64,000 nucleotides of DNA, from assembly GCA_016648135.1 (NCBI GenBank), contig JADDOH010000291.1:235156-299155 (forward strand), in the 5' to 3' direction. This DNA is from Agrypnia vestita. Lineage: Eukaryota > Arthropoda > Insecta > Trichoptera > Phryganeidae. This document shows, one piece after another, positions 26,201 through 34,316 of this stretch (position 1 is the stretch's first letter; every line of letters starts with the position of its first letter). The notes beneath the pieces were generated by a model that saw nothing but the letters and a program-made list of their open reading frames with translations, made no database searches and was not told the origin of the DNA. The translations under genes and the position numbers were made by a program.

Positions 26201-27269
26201 GAACCCCATTCCAGGACACCAGCAAGTTAGTCCTATTTTCATAGCACAAGCGTTTAGCTTATTTTGAAAATAGTAAGAATATTGATGTGACACGTATTCC
26301 GTGTTTGCATCTCTATTTAAAAATATATATATATACATCTGTGGATGTTTCTTCATACGATAACTTAAGTTATTTCATTGTACATATTAACGAAATTTCG
26401 CTATTTAAATCCATTTTTGTATGAAAAATTGGTTGTAGAGGATTAATTTTGAATTTTTTTTATATATGCTATTTTTTAATATAGCGAGTGTCGTTATAAC
26501 AAGATTCTATTGTATGACAAAATTCTAGAAATGAGTTTATTGCTGTTGGCTTATTTAGGATATTTGAAATTATTGTTCCAAAAATTTAAAAGTTTATTCT
26601 AGTCGCTTTTGTCAAAACCTTTTCTTCGAGAAAATTCTATGAATGACTTTTTTCCGAAACTCCAGTAATTTTAATTAAATTAAACCAATATTTTCGATGT
26701 GTGAAATTTTATTAATGAAATTAATTATTGTGATGAAAATGGATACAATACCTTTGATTCAATGTTAATTTGATCTTTTTTCCGAACATGATATTTGAAA
26801 TCCTGCTTCAACATTTGAGATAAATCATTGCCTATATCAGGTAGGACAGGATACAGTATGGCGGCAAATCTAGCGTAAAACGGTAGCAGATCCAATCTTG
26901 TTCTAGCTACACTGAACAGAACACGAGTTAGTTTCTTTCTGTTATGTTTCGTGTTAAGGTTTAGAATAAAGTCCACTGCAGAATTATCTATCAGCTCTCG
27001 ATTAACACAGTTTGGCATATGATTTAAGAAGGCTTCCAAAGCATATCTAAAATAAAAAAAGTGTTTGGAATGAATATAAATGTACTACTCAGGTGGAAGA
27101 CAAACATGTATTTTTATTTAAATTAAAAAACCTACTTATTGGAAACAGTAGAAGTTTGTGGTTCTTCTTGTTCTGGTTCAGGAATCGTAGTGGGATCTTC
27201 TGCATCACTAAATTCTTCTTCCTGAAGTTCCTGATCAAGGATCTCTTCCGTTACAGTTTCAGGATTAAC
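17211..27269 (-). CDS. UPF2: UPF2, nonsense-mediated decay regulator (C-terminal 720 residues)
   Basis: Seven exons: 27269-27136, 27046-26752, 25734-25519, 25342-24305, 24174-24025, 23577-23432 and 17394-17211 (TAA stop). The sum is 2163 bp in one open frame, all with AG/GT borders. UPF2 bridges UPF1 and UPF3 in the NMD complex. In order: an acidic linker (EEEFSDAEDPTTIPEPEQEE), MIF4G domain 2 (MPNCVNRELIDNSAVDFILN, KKDQINIESK), MIF4G domain 3 (ENAYYYVNPPE, GELYNYKLVDS, SLDPPDSAFRIRLVCVLLET), a second acidic stretch, then the UPF1-binding tail (LTLNITERQEEEEY ... KYQHPKGAPDVDLIF). A Gly/Ser-rich loop replaces the usual middle of the tail. The last exon lies 6 kb from the others. The N-terminal part, including MIF4G domain 1 (about 450 residues in other animals), is not in the window. 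Confidence 0.93.
17640..18100 (+). pseudogene. Tc1-like transposase remnant in UPF2 last intron
   Basis: Degraded plus-strand reading contains SRAAARQIG, then, after stops and frameshifts, RLEWAKTYKNWG and MDIFLDESKLNLFGSDG. The latter matches the 'WSDESKFNLFGSDG' second catalytic-aspartate motif of Tc1 transposases, with the DES still readable. It is dead and lies opposite in strand to UPF2. Confidence 0.75.
18101..20289. other. UPF2 last intron, no other feature apart from a small hairpin
   Basis: No coding sequence recognised. A short hairpin at about 19409-19438 has arms TCCTATTTTAA and its inverse. The surrounding 19280-19440 is richer in GC than the rest of the intron. Confidence 0.4.
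20290..21134 (+). mobile_element. TTAA-flanked, piggyBac-like element family, copy 1
   Basis: Bounded by TTAA at 20290-20293 and 21131-21134. Ends read TTAATGAGCATGGGGCC and CCCTCAACAAGTTAA. Two other copies occur at 38300-39123 (inverted) and 48693-49598, with closely similar sequence throughout. TTAA target sites are typical of piggyBac. No transposase catalytic domain is present, but two short frames are kept among copies. It lies in the last UPF2 intron. Confidence 0.65.
21135..22500. other. UPF2 last intron, nothing recognised
   Basis: AT-rich, short random frames only. The sequence immediately after the element (21135-21400) is a separate context with no repeat match seen in the window. 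Confidence 0.4.
22501..22573 (+). repeat. SINE family A tail, truncated
   Basis: Three tandem CCCGTGTT units lead into GTTCACATCTCTATTTTTT and a long A run. This is the 3' end of the SINE seen at 3902 and 26141 (CGTGTTCACATCTCTATT), with the body missing. Confidence 0.55.
23650..23830. repeat. Retroelement-like end fragment
   Basis: Contains CTGATAATGGGACCTTGC followed by ATGTCGAAATGTCGGC. This motif style (a CTGATGATG-like phrase, then a 'cgaaa(a/c)gtcgg' phrase) is common at retroelement 3' ends in arthropods. Similar wording occurs near 11280, 36120 and 51420 in this window. It lies between UPF2 exons. Confidence 0.35.
25823..25945 (+). repeat. SINE family A, 5'-truncated copy
   Basis: Begins inside the element at CAGGACACTAGC, carries the body (AGCAAGTTAGTCCTACTTT, AATAGTAAGAATATTGATG) and ends in a T-rich then A-rich tail. 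The tRNA-like head is missing. It is in the intron between UPF2 exons 25734 and 26752. Confidence 0.8.
26141..26325 (+). repeat. tRNA-derived SINE, family A, near full length
   Basis: The head has a box A-like segment (TAGTGGTCATGACGCTCGCC) and box B (GGTTCGAACCC), then the family A body and an A/T-rich tail. It closely matches 3902-4098. It is in the same UPF2 intron as the truncated copy, on the antisense strand relative to the gene. Confidence 0.87.
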
Positions 27270-27339
27270 CTGTAAAGTCACATTTTAAAACTTCAAATAT
27301 AACACTTCATATTAACATTTCATAACTTCAAATATAACA

Positions 27340-28735
27340 CTTGCAGAAGTGACAGCGATGGTTCAGTTGACAAAAAACGTTAAAGCAGCCGGGACAGACG
27401 AGATTAGGATGGAGATGATTAAGGCTCTCAGTCAGACCGGACTACGGTGGCCAACTAAAATAGAAAGGAAACTATAGAGGAAACACCAGGAAAGATATTC
27501 GCTAGAATCCTTGAGAAAAAATGTCGTAGAACCACATAGGGAAAAATACAGGAGGAGCAATGTGGCTTCAAGAGCGGAAGAGGGACAACAAGGGAAAAGT
27601 CATGGGAGTTTGCTAAGCCGATATACAGAACATTTCTAGATTTAGAAAAGACATATGATAGAGTTCCACGTCAGTTACTATGGAGTGTCCTGTAGGAATA
27701 TGGCATTGATGGCAAGATATTAGGAGCAATCCAAACCTTATATAAGGAAAGCAAATGTTGTGTCAGAATAGCAGGTAAAAAGTCGAGTGAATTTGCCATC
27801 AAAATAGGGCTCAGACAAGGTTGTCCAATGTTGCCTATCATATTCAAGGTATTTATGGAGAAGATCAGCCGAAACAGTATTGCCCATAATGGGGTGAGCA
27901 TCGGGGAAGTGGAGGTGGGGAAACTGTTGTTTGCAGACAACGTCACCTTACTGGCAAAATCACCAGAGGAGTTACAAATAGCCATTGACAAATTTGACGA
28001 GGAAACAAATCGCGTAGAGATGAGGCTGAGTGCGGATAAATCTGAAATCATGGTGATTGGCAGAAGCAAAGAGCAATGCGACATAACGTGCCAGAATAGG
28101 TGTCTAAAACACGTGAACGGTTTCAAATGCCTCAGTGTAATAACATCCCAGGATGGAAGCAAGAAAGTGAATTGCATAGGAGGATAGGAGCCGCAAGCCA
28201 GGTAGCATGATCCCTGTATTATCCTGTATTTAGAAAAACGGAGCTCAGCCAGTGACAAAAATTGGCAGAATTCAAATCAGTTTTCAAGCCAACCCTAGTG
28301 TATAGCCACAAGCACTGGATTTTGACCGAAAAAAAACCCGCTCAAGGCTACAGGCCGCCGAGATGGGATTTCTACGAGGAATAATAGAAGTTATCAAAAA
28401 GGACAGAATCAAAAACACGCAAATAAGAGACAGTCTCAAAATGGAACCCTTATTGACATTTATTGAGAAATCACAGCTACGGTGGCTGGGACATATCTTG
28501 CATGTCGGCTGATAGACTGCCAAAGCGGATATTCCAGGCAAGACTAGAAGGCAGCAAAACCAAGGGAGCGTTCTAGGAGGAGCTGGCGGAAACATTTGGA
28601 GTACTGCTGCGAAGTGAGGTTGCAATTAAATTAGGCTGACGTGGAGAGCGCAGCCCAAGATAGGAAGAGTTGGAACCTCCTATGCGTAGCAGGGACCCCA
28701 ATCCAATAGGATAAGGGGTATGGGAAGAAGAAGAA
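27340..28735 (+). pseudogene. Non-LTR reverse transcriptase remnant, RTE/CR1-like
   Basis: Degraded plus-strand reading gives AAGTDEIRMEMIKAL, FLDLEKTYDRVPRQLLW, KIGLRQGCPMLPIIFKVFME and LLFADNVTLLAKSPEEL, the ordered motifs of a non-LTR reverse transcriptase. It is followed by a C-terminal LRWLGHIL segment and ends in a GAAGAAGAA run near 28725. The catalytic YADD box reads FADN and there are several stops and shifts, so it is dead. It starts about 70 bp upstream of the first UPF2 exon found, where the missing UPF2 5' part should be. Confidence 0.85.
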
Positions 28736-29999
28736 GAACATTTTATAATACATACATTCTTCGTGACTGATTATAAAGTAACTGTTATCGTAAACATGAA
28801 GGGACAATAAACATTGTAAACTATCAATATGTGCATGTATAAAAGTGATATTTAAAACCAAATTTTTATCAATCAATAAGAAAGACATACAGAAAAATCA
28901 AATCAACTAAAAAATATTTTGGCTGCTACCGGGATTCGAACCAAGGCCACCTCGCTTTCCGGGCAGGTATAAATTATCATCTAATTCTGGCATCCTCTAG
29001 CGGCTGTTTACACAAATTAATTTGCGTCTGCCGCATCAAAAAAAAAGTGGATTGCTCAAAAATTGGATAATATTTGTTAATCAATAATTAAATGAGACTT
29101 ACAGATAAGGTCAATATATTGACAGAATGGTACGGGGCTGATATGGCGTAATGGTAGCAAATATCAAATAATGATTATTGTGAAACCAGTCAAAATACCA
29201 TCACTGTTGGTATTTTAACTGGTTCACAATATTAGTACTTCACTAGTGTTGGTATTTCAGCAGTGAATTAAAAATAATTTATTTTTGTTTCCAAACTTTA
29301 AAAAATAGCCTAGCAGAAACCAGTTTATGACAAACGAGGAAGTTATTGCCGAAACAGAGGCTTATTTTGCTAAATTCACTTTAAAAAATCCCTGGACTGT
29401 GTATTGAGCTGAAGTTAGACTGTTGAGAAATAAATAACAAAAAAAATGTGTTTCCTTCCCTAACACGGGAACTTATCATACAACCCTCGTACATGTTGTA
29501 AAATAAATCCGCCACTTGTACGACCCTACCATTTACAATTTTGAGTGATATTTAGTGTTTTCAAAGAATATGTTTTAACAATAATATTTTATATTGAACA
29601 TTATTCTATAATTGTTTGAAAACCCTTTATGTAATGATTGAAGAAAATTATTATTTTTATTAGTAACATGGGAAAATGTTCTGGAGTTTGCTTTTTCTTT
29701 TTAATAAAAAGGATAAACAAATCCATCATAGAAAAAATTCTGCAGCTTTTGCGAATAAACTTCATAAATTGCAAGTTGAATATGTCACCAAGTACTAAAC
29801 CGTCAAATGTTACAACTACTTCAAATTGTTTTTGGATACAAAAAATGATCTCAATTATTATCTTACTGAACCACATGTTCAGTAAGATAATAAAATTAGC
29901 AAACTCATAAAAGCGGTTAATACTTCATGATTAATGTGCAGCTCTAGTTGGAAACCATTTCAAGTCAAGTTGAAAACCATTTTCAACTTGGTTCAAAAC
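28736..29999. other. No gene; small inverted repeats
   Basis: Holds a box B-like word on the minus strand near 28932-28945 (GGTTCGAATCCC), perhaps a degraded tRNA-derived repeat. An imperfect hairpin at about 29178-29232 has arms with CAGTCAAAATACCA. No UPF2 or MTR4 exon could be read here. Confidence 0.4.
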
Positions 30000-30550
30000 T
30001 TACCTTACAGACAGAACACAATTTACACAACTTGACAAAACTAAAAGTGACGAACATTACATCAAATACGGAGTCCCTCAAGGAAGTACACTAGGACCTG
30101 TTTTATTCCTCCTATACATAAACGATTTATGCAAGCTAACAACGGGGGGGAAAATAGTTACTTTTGCAGATGATACAATACTCCTGTTCCACGCTTCAAC
30201 ATGGGATCTTGTTTTCGAAGCAGCTGAACTGAGTTGCAACATGGTAAAACACTGGCTGGAAAATAATTTGCTAACAGTCAATCTCAAAAAAACTAAGTAT
30301 CTGACATTCAGCATAGATAAAAGAGGGCAGCCATCTAGCGATTTAAAATTGACTATGCATGATTGCCAATACCAAAACTGTGGTTGCACCCCCTTGGAAA
30401 ATGCAGATAGTGTGAAATACTTGGGAATCACAATAGACAGGCACCTAAACTGGAAACTTCACATTGAACTATTATCGGGAAAACTAAAACTCATTTGTCT
30501 ATTTAAATCCGTTCGTAATATTTTTAATAAACAGCAACTCAAAACTATCT
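30000..30550 (+). pseudogene. Non-LTR reverse transcriptase fragment, 3' end lost
   Basis: Continuous plus-strand reading contains YGVPQGSTLGPVLFLLYIND, VTFADDTILLFH, LLTVNLKKTKYLTFS and VKYLGITIDRHLNWKLHI: fingers, palm with intact FADD, and the thumb start of a non-LTR RT. Translation stops being RT-like exactly where the DIRS-type element starts at about 30551, and I could not find its continuation on the other side of that element. Confidence 0.85.
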
Positions 30551-30920
30551 ATTTTGTGTTCCGTCTCGACGCCTGGAATCCATTATGAGAGAACAGCCTG
30601 CTGTTTCGCCACTAGACACGCGTTCCTACCCCCTCTGATTCCCTGTTTGCGACAATTTATTCCCGCTGGTATCCCTGTTTCCGGTTTTGTCCGCGCATCG
30701 GTTTTTCTTTCATATAACGTCGTTGTTTCGCGCCATTTGGCACGCGTTTAGACACGCCAACTTTTGTTGTGATTTTTTGTGTTTCTATTGCAACCTACCC
30801 CCTTAATTTTTGATCCCTAGGTTAACAAACATTAGACTATACAATTTTTTAACATAGTGCGACAGGACGTTGATATTTTAGTGTAAATCCCGTGAATTTC
30901 GTCAAACGTTTTGTTAACAA

Positions 30921-31130
30921 GATGGCGGACGAGCAAGCTTCTTCGCCGGTATCCTCGAATGACGGATCTTCTTTCGAAGAACCGAGTTGAAAGAGACGCC
31001 GCGTAGCATACGACCCGCGTGTAGACCACCTGCTAAAACAGGTGACTGCTCTGACGGAGGCCTTGTTAGCGGGCGGCGCGGCTCCTGCATCAACAACGCC
31101 GCCAACGCCGGAACACGAATGCGCCCTTAC
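30921..31130 (+). pseudogene. DIRS gag-like N-terminus, broken
   Basis: An ATG at 30921 opens MADEQASSPVSSNDGSS and stops at about 30987. The frame continues beyond the stop with a basic VAYDPRVDHLLKQVTALTEA segment, a likely coiled-coil start. The stop and the jump into RNase H sequence show an internally deleted gene. Confidence 0.55.
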
Positions 31131-31700
31131 CTGCTTATGCTTACCTGCTAAGAGGAACGAAGACCCTACTGCAGACAGACAACAAGACAGTAGTGGCTTA
31201 CATCAACAAGGAGGGGGGGACAAGATCATTGGGCCTTCTGAAGATAACTCGAGACCTCCTAGAGTTTATCGACCAGCAGGAAATATCTCTGACAGCGCAG
31301 TCATTCCAGGGAGATACAACGGGATTGCGGACCGACTCTCACGGGGGACACCACTCCCGGAATGGCACCTCCTGGAACCAGCGATAGAGGAAATATTCCG
31401 AATATGGGGACGTCCTCAGATCGACCTCTTCGCATCGGCCACCGCCCATGTGGTGCCAAACTACGTGTCGCTAGACTCAACCGATTGCTCGGCCTCCTAT
31501 CTCAACGCATTCAGTCAGCATTGGGATTACGAGCTGGCCTGAGTATTTCCGCCGCCGAATCTCATCCCAAGAGTACTGGCGCACTTGAACCTGGCAAGAG
31601 GCACCTTTCTCCTAGTTGTGCCAAGATGGGAGAAGACATTCTGGAGGGCCGATCTCAAACAACGAGCAAAGGGAGGGCCAATAAGCGTAAGAGATCTGAA
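31130..31700 (+). pseudogene. DIRS RNase H / RT C-terminal remnant
   Basis: Across two shifted frames one reads LLQTDNKTVVAYINKEGG, an RNase H-like strand with the active aspartate, then IPGRYNGIADRLSRG, RPQIDLFASATAHVVPNYVS and YLNAFSQHWDYELAW. This 'DLFAS ... P.YVS ... AF...W' order is characteristic of the RT C-terminus of DIRS-like elements. The RT fingers and palm are missing. Confidence 0.75.
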
Positions 31701-31749
31701 GAGCGTCCTGATCGATACGTCGACAGGGTTTCCCCCACCGAGGGTGTAG

Positions 31750-32949
31750 GACCTCCAACTGGAAGTTTGGAGAATAGCAGTGGGTGGGAACAGGCTATAG
31801 CGGATTGGAGCCAGGAGGAACAGCAGCTGTTCAGATCTGGCTGGAGAGGCTCAACGCTGAACACCTACAAGCCGGCCTGGGATAGGTGGCAGCGATGGTG
31901 TACCACGCATTCTGTCCAACCTCATAACCCTCCCCCTGCAACAGTGGCAACTGGAAGTTTGGAGAATAGCAGTGGGTGGGAACAGGCTATAGCGGATTGG
32001 AGCCAGGAGGAACAGCAGCTGTTCAGATCTGGCTGGAGAGGCTCAACGCTGAACACCTACAAGCCGGCCTGGGATAGGTGGCAGCGATGGTGTACCACGC
32101 ATTCTGTCCAACCTCATAACCCTCCCCCTGCAACAGTGGCAAGATATCTGGCCAACCTGTTCATCCACGAAGGGCTAGCCCCTCGAACAATATTGGTCCA
32201 CAAATCGGCAATCGTATCCTTCTGTGGCCCAGCTCTTGATGCAGATAAGATTAGCTCGAACTTCCTCGTCAGGCACGTCCTTAAAGCCATCTCGGTTTCT
32301 GGTGGATGCACTGAGAGACTCCCGATCTGGAACCCCCGAGTAGTGGTGGAGTGGCTACGTGAAAACCCGCCAAGGAAACAGCCTGTATGACGTGTCAAGG
32401 AGGACGGCCATACTACTCATCATGGCATCTGGGCGAAGAGTCCAAGATCTGACACTTCTCAGAGTCACCCCGGACCGATTGATCGACAAAGGAGACTCCA
32501 TCACGCTATGGCCAGCCTTTGGAGCGAAGACTGACACGGCAAGACACAAACAATCGGGATGGAGGTTGAGCGCATCGGATGAAAGGAACATCAACCCCTT
32601 GTTTTGGATCCGAAAGCTGGTCTCACTCTCACAGCCGAGACGAAAGCCGGACATGAAAGAACTATTTGTGACGACAGCAGGTGAAGTAAAGCCAGCTTCA
32701 CGGACAATGATAGGTGGTTGGATCAAGTCAATCCTAAGAGAGGCTGGAGTGGAAGCAACGCCAGGAAGTGTTCGTTCTGCTGTGGCTTCGTTGAATTGGC
32801 TGGAAAACTACCCGATAGAGGAGATCTTGTCAAGGGGAAACTGGCAGAGGGAAATCATCTTCCGAAAATTCTACCAAAGAGAGATAGTAGATAACCCCAA
32901 GCAACAATGCCCCCAGAGCTCATTAGCGCCTCTCTTTACGCCAATATAG
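31750..32949 (+). pseudogene. DIRS tyrosine recombinase with frameshift and internal duplication
   Basis: The N-terminal SAM-like/core-binding part (WRGSTLNTYKPAWDRWQRWC, TVARYLANLFIHEG) leads into the catalytic part (IMASGRRVQDLTLLRV, GSVRSAVASLNW, FRKFYQREIVD). The first catalytic Arg, the later Arg and the nucleophile Tyr are visible; the His of the usual HxxR box is Ser here. The family inserts the cDNA circle by strand exchange rather than with a DDE integrase. Two defects are seen: a one-base shift near 32370-32390 splits it into 31362-32390 and 32359-32949, and a 192 bp unit is duplicated in tandem (31759-31950, 31951-32142), repeating 64 codons in frame. Confidence 0.85.
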
Positions 32950-33000
32950 GCAGTCACATATAACGTCGAACCACTAGGTCACCAGGTGATAACAAACAGA

Positions 33001-33101
33001 TCTCTCATAATGGATTCCAGGCGTCGAGACGGAACACAAAATAAAAGAATTTTACCTTCCATTAAAATTCCTATTTTGTTTCCCTCGACGCCTGGAATCC
33101 A
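33001..33101. repeat. Internal complementary region of the DIRS-type element
   Basis: Its first 42 bases are the inverse of the left terminus (30551 onward). Its last about 59 are an exact inverse of 33264-33322 at the right terminus. The junction of the two lies at about 33042-33043. Confidence 0.85.
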
Positions 33102-33324
33102 GGTAATCCCTACCTGGTGCATTATGAGTCATATGAAAGAAAAACCGTTGCGCGGACGAAACCGGAAACAGGGATACCAGCGGGAATAAATTGTCGCAAA
33201 CAGGGAATCAGAGGGGGGTAGGAACGCGTGTATAAGTGCCGAAACAGCAGGCTGTTCTCTCATAATGGATTCCAGGCGTCGAGGGAAACAAAATAGGAAT
33301 TTTAATGGAAGGTAAAATTCTTTT

Positions 33325-34125
33325 ATTATTAATAACAAATTTTAGCAAATAGTCAACATGTTGGAAAAAACATTAATAATTTCCAAGATAAATAAATATT
33401 ACATGTCTACAATCAATGGTCCCCCCAAGGTGTGCAGGTGTGCGGCCGCACACTAAAAATATTTGTCTGTACACATCGATTTTATGTTTGCCTCAATAGA
33501 CAGAACATTGACTAACATTTTATTAATGATTGACCTATTGCACTCTAATGGGATAGAGATGGGATAAAGAACCAAAATAGGGGAAGAATACTGTGTAATA
33601 AACCTACAGATAATTATAGATAACTTAATGATACTTTCTATATTTACTTTCTTACGCAGCATAATAAATTATGAGTGCAAAATGTGGTGCACATATTTTT
33701 TTTTATATAAAATTTACTGCTCAGATGAGTTTACAGTCCATACACATACTAGAAAAATTAGAGGGAACATTGTCTACAACTATATTCTACCTACATGTTT
33801 AAATCCAAGAGCCACTGCTAGAAAACAATGTTCAGTACATGACGTATCTACTTAAGCAAATATATATAAGGAAACTGACAAAAAATTGATTTAACTTGTA
33901 AATTTTTTAACAAAGCATTTAAAAAATCTACTTAATTATGTAACAGAATGGACTTTTGTATCGAGTTTTACTGTATATTGTATTACATTTGGTTCTACTG
34001 ACCAAAATAAATATATACAATACAATACACAATACTAGAATAGCTAAAAACTACTTGTTAGTAGTGATACTTTATGTAAAGGGGTCAATATGAAAATTAA
34101 GAGTTCATGCGGTACCATGCAACAC
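33325..34125. other. Flank of the DIRS element, no gene
   Basis: AT-rich with a short GC patch (TGCGGCCGCAC near 33440). I looked specifically for the last MTR4 exon on the minus strand and found none. The RT fragment left of the element does not resume here. Confidence 0.45.
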
Positions 34126-34126
34126 G

Positions 34127-34303
34127 ATTGGTGACCCTTATAGTTCAGTGGCTCGACACTGGCTTCTCAAATCGGGGGTTTTAGCCTCAATTACCAGCGT
34201 GGTCACAATACATCTATATGATTTTCTCAAGCCTGGATGTGTTTTTGATCTGATTTTCTACAGTACTCGGACCTCATTGCTTGTTGTAATGTTAAAATAA
34301 AAT
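34127..34303 (+). repeat. tRNA-derived SINE, family B, next to MTR4 splice donor
   Basis: The head reads TGACCCTTATAGTTCAGTGG then a weak box B (GGGGGTTTTAGCCTC), followed by a GTGGTCACAATAC body and an A-rich end (AAAATAAAATAG). The head resembles the element at 62250-62415. Its 3' end is about 12 bp from the donor of the last MTR4 exon found. Confidence 0.55.
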
Positions 34304-34316
34304 AGAAGAAAAATAC

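Larger units (their letters stand above)
30551..33324 (+). mobile_element. DIRS-type tyrosine-recombinase retrotransposon, deleted copy
   Basis: The ends are inverted: 30562-30713 is the inverse of about 33125-33282 with small differences, and both contain CGACGCCTGGAATCC. An internal block, 33001-33101, is complementary to both outer ends: 33001-33042 to the left end and 33043-33101 to the right end. Inverted termini plus an internal complementary region are the hallmark of DIRS elements. In order it encodes a broken gag start (about 30921), an RNase H and RT C-terminal remnant (31130-31680) and a tyrosine recombinase (31750-32950). Most of the RT is deleted. No target duplication is expected or seen. 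Confidence 0.85.

Noticed and set aside
31655..31864. Minus-strand ORFs within 30.8-32.8 kb
   Set aside because: They lie opposite the DIRS-type coding sequence and show no domain of their own.
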